Below, piece after piece: positions 12,375-12,978 of a DNA stretch of 12,978 nucleotides. The DNA comes from Bacteroidia bacterium (lineage in GTDB: Bacteria > Bacteroidota > Bacteroidia > UBA8524): NCBI GenBank assembly GCA_023277325.1, contig JALRIQ010000057.1:1-12978 (forward strand), in the 5' to 3' direction. Position 1 is the stretch's first letter; each line of letters starts with the position of its first letter. The position numbers and the translations under genes are program-made. Below the pieces are notes generated by a model. It was not told the DNA's origin, made no database searches, and worked only from the letters and a program-made list of their open reading frames with translations.

Positions 12375-12978
12375 ATGACGAAAAGAAGAGATTTTCTCAA
12401 AATAGGCGCTCTGGCAACCCCCTCATTGCTTCTCCCTTGGAACCGAGTGTATGCCAATGCAGATGAAATAACCCCCGACATATTTTCTGGCCCAAAAGAA
12501 GACTGGTCAGATATCCGCGATCACTTTACTATCGACAAAGACATCGTCTTTTTAAATAATGGCACCATGGGACCCTCGCCTAAATCGGTGGCTCAAGCCG
12601 TTGTCAATTCCATGAATGAAGTGAACAGCAAAGCCCATTATGGCGGGTGGGAGAAAACCACCAAAGTGCTTGCTGACTATTTTGGCGTTGCCGAAGACGA
12701 AATTTGCCTCACCCACAATGTAACAGACGGCATCAATATCATTGCGCAAGGTTTACCACTAAAATCGGGCGATGAAGTTATCGTGAGCAATCAGGAACAT
12801 GTGGGGAATGCCCTGCCCTGGCTTGCCCGTGCGCGACGTGATAAACTCGTGGTTAAAGTACTTGACCTCACCCTCGAAAAAAGTCGCCTACTTGATGCCC
12901 TTGAAAAACTGATAGGACCAAAAACTCGGGTAATCGCCTTGCCCCATATCCCCTGCACCAATGGCCGAATATCACCAA
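12375..12978 (+). CDS. Exported class V aminotransferase, 3' end outside window
   Basis: The first 201 codons are present and the frame is open to the window end. The N-terminus MTKRRDFLKIGALATPSLLL is a twin-arginine export signal (RRDFLK plus a hydrophobic stretch), with likely cleavage near VYANA. The mature part begins a PLP-dependent class V fold. FLNNGTMGPSPKSV matches the N-terminal substrate loop, CLTHNVTDGINII the cofactor phosphate region, SNQEHVGNALPW the following conserved loop and PHIPCTNGRISP the strand expected before the cofactor aspartate. The PLP lysine lies beyond the window. The best family match is isopenicillin-N-epimerase-like or cysteine-desulfurase-like aminotransferases, which in Bacteroidota often carry Tat signals; the reaction cannot be named. 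It is divergent from anmK. Confidence 0.88.
   Translation, partial: MTKRRDFLKIGALATPSLLLPWNRVYANADEITPDIFSGPKEDWSDIRDHFTIDKDIVFLNNGTMGPSPKSVAQAVVNSMNEVNSKAHYGGWEKTTKVLADYFGVAEDEICLTHNVTDGINIIAQGLPLKSGDEVIVSNQEHVGNALPWLARARRDKLVVKVLDLTLEKSRLLDALEKLIGPKTRVIALPHIPCTNGRISP

Overview
The window looks like a chromosomal segment of a Bacteroidota bacterium, most likely a flavobacteria-like lineage. Three things support this. Several genes are preceded by the phylum's TAnnTTTG -7 box. Recognisable Shine-Dalgarno sequences are scarce. The gene content is typical: a stand-alone biotinyl carrier, a lipoprotein M1 peptidase, YwqK/MORN-like proteins, a Crp/Fnr regulator beside DUF2892 and DUF6132 membrane proteins, AnmK, and a GLFV dehydrogenase. 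The organism assignment is inferred; no rRNA is present.

Layout, left to right. Bases 1-150 hold two adjacent imperfect hairpins and possibly the start codon of a gene leaving the window at base 1. An unrecognised exported protein (151-636, minus) follows, with a good promoter between it and recR (726-1328, minus). apaG (1481-1867, plus) faces a MORN-repeat protein and a biotinyl carrier protein (minus, overlapping by 4 bp). The carrier is divergent from a large lipoprotein M1 aminopeptidase (2782-5403, plus), with only 11 bp between the two start codons. The peptidase converges on a low-molecular-weight protein tyrosine phosphatase (5423-5911, minus).

The 267-bp gap 5912-6178 has no convincing protein gene. 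On the plus strand it can fold into a multibranched RNA and ends in a strong UUCG-loop intrinsic terminator, so it is the best candidate here for an undescribed noncoding RNA. Next is a minus-strand unit: a Crp/Fnr regulator (7959-8570), then a DUF2892 gene, a 58-aa DUF6132-like gene and a class 3 lipase, each overlapping the next. A palindrome of CRP type lies between the regulator and this operon, about 42 bp before the predicted transcription start. It matches the CRP-like recognition helix of the regulator.

A tRNA-Pro(GGG) gene with its own promoter and terminator lies upstream of the regulator. Beyond it is a compact minus-strand operon, anmK - GLFV dehydrogenase - MscS-family channel, with 7-bp gaps. 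The window ends inside a plus-strand class V aminotransferase with a twin-arginine signal, divergent from anmK. Apart from the RNA candidate and the regulator-operator-operon module, the region looks like ordinary housekeeping chromosome, with no sign of mobile elements, CRISPR or phage genes.
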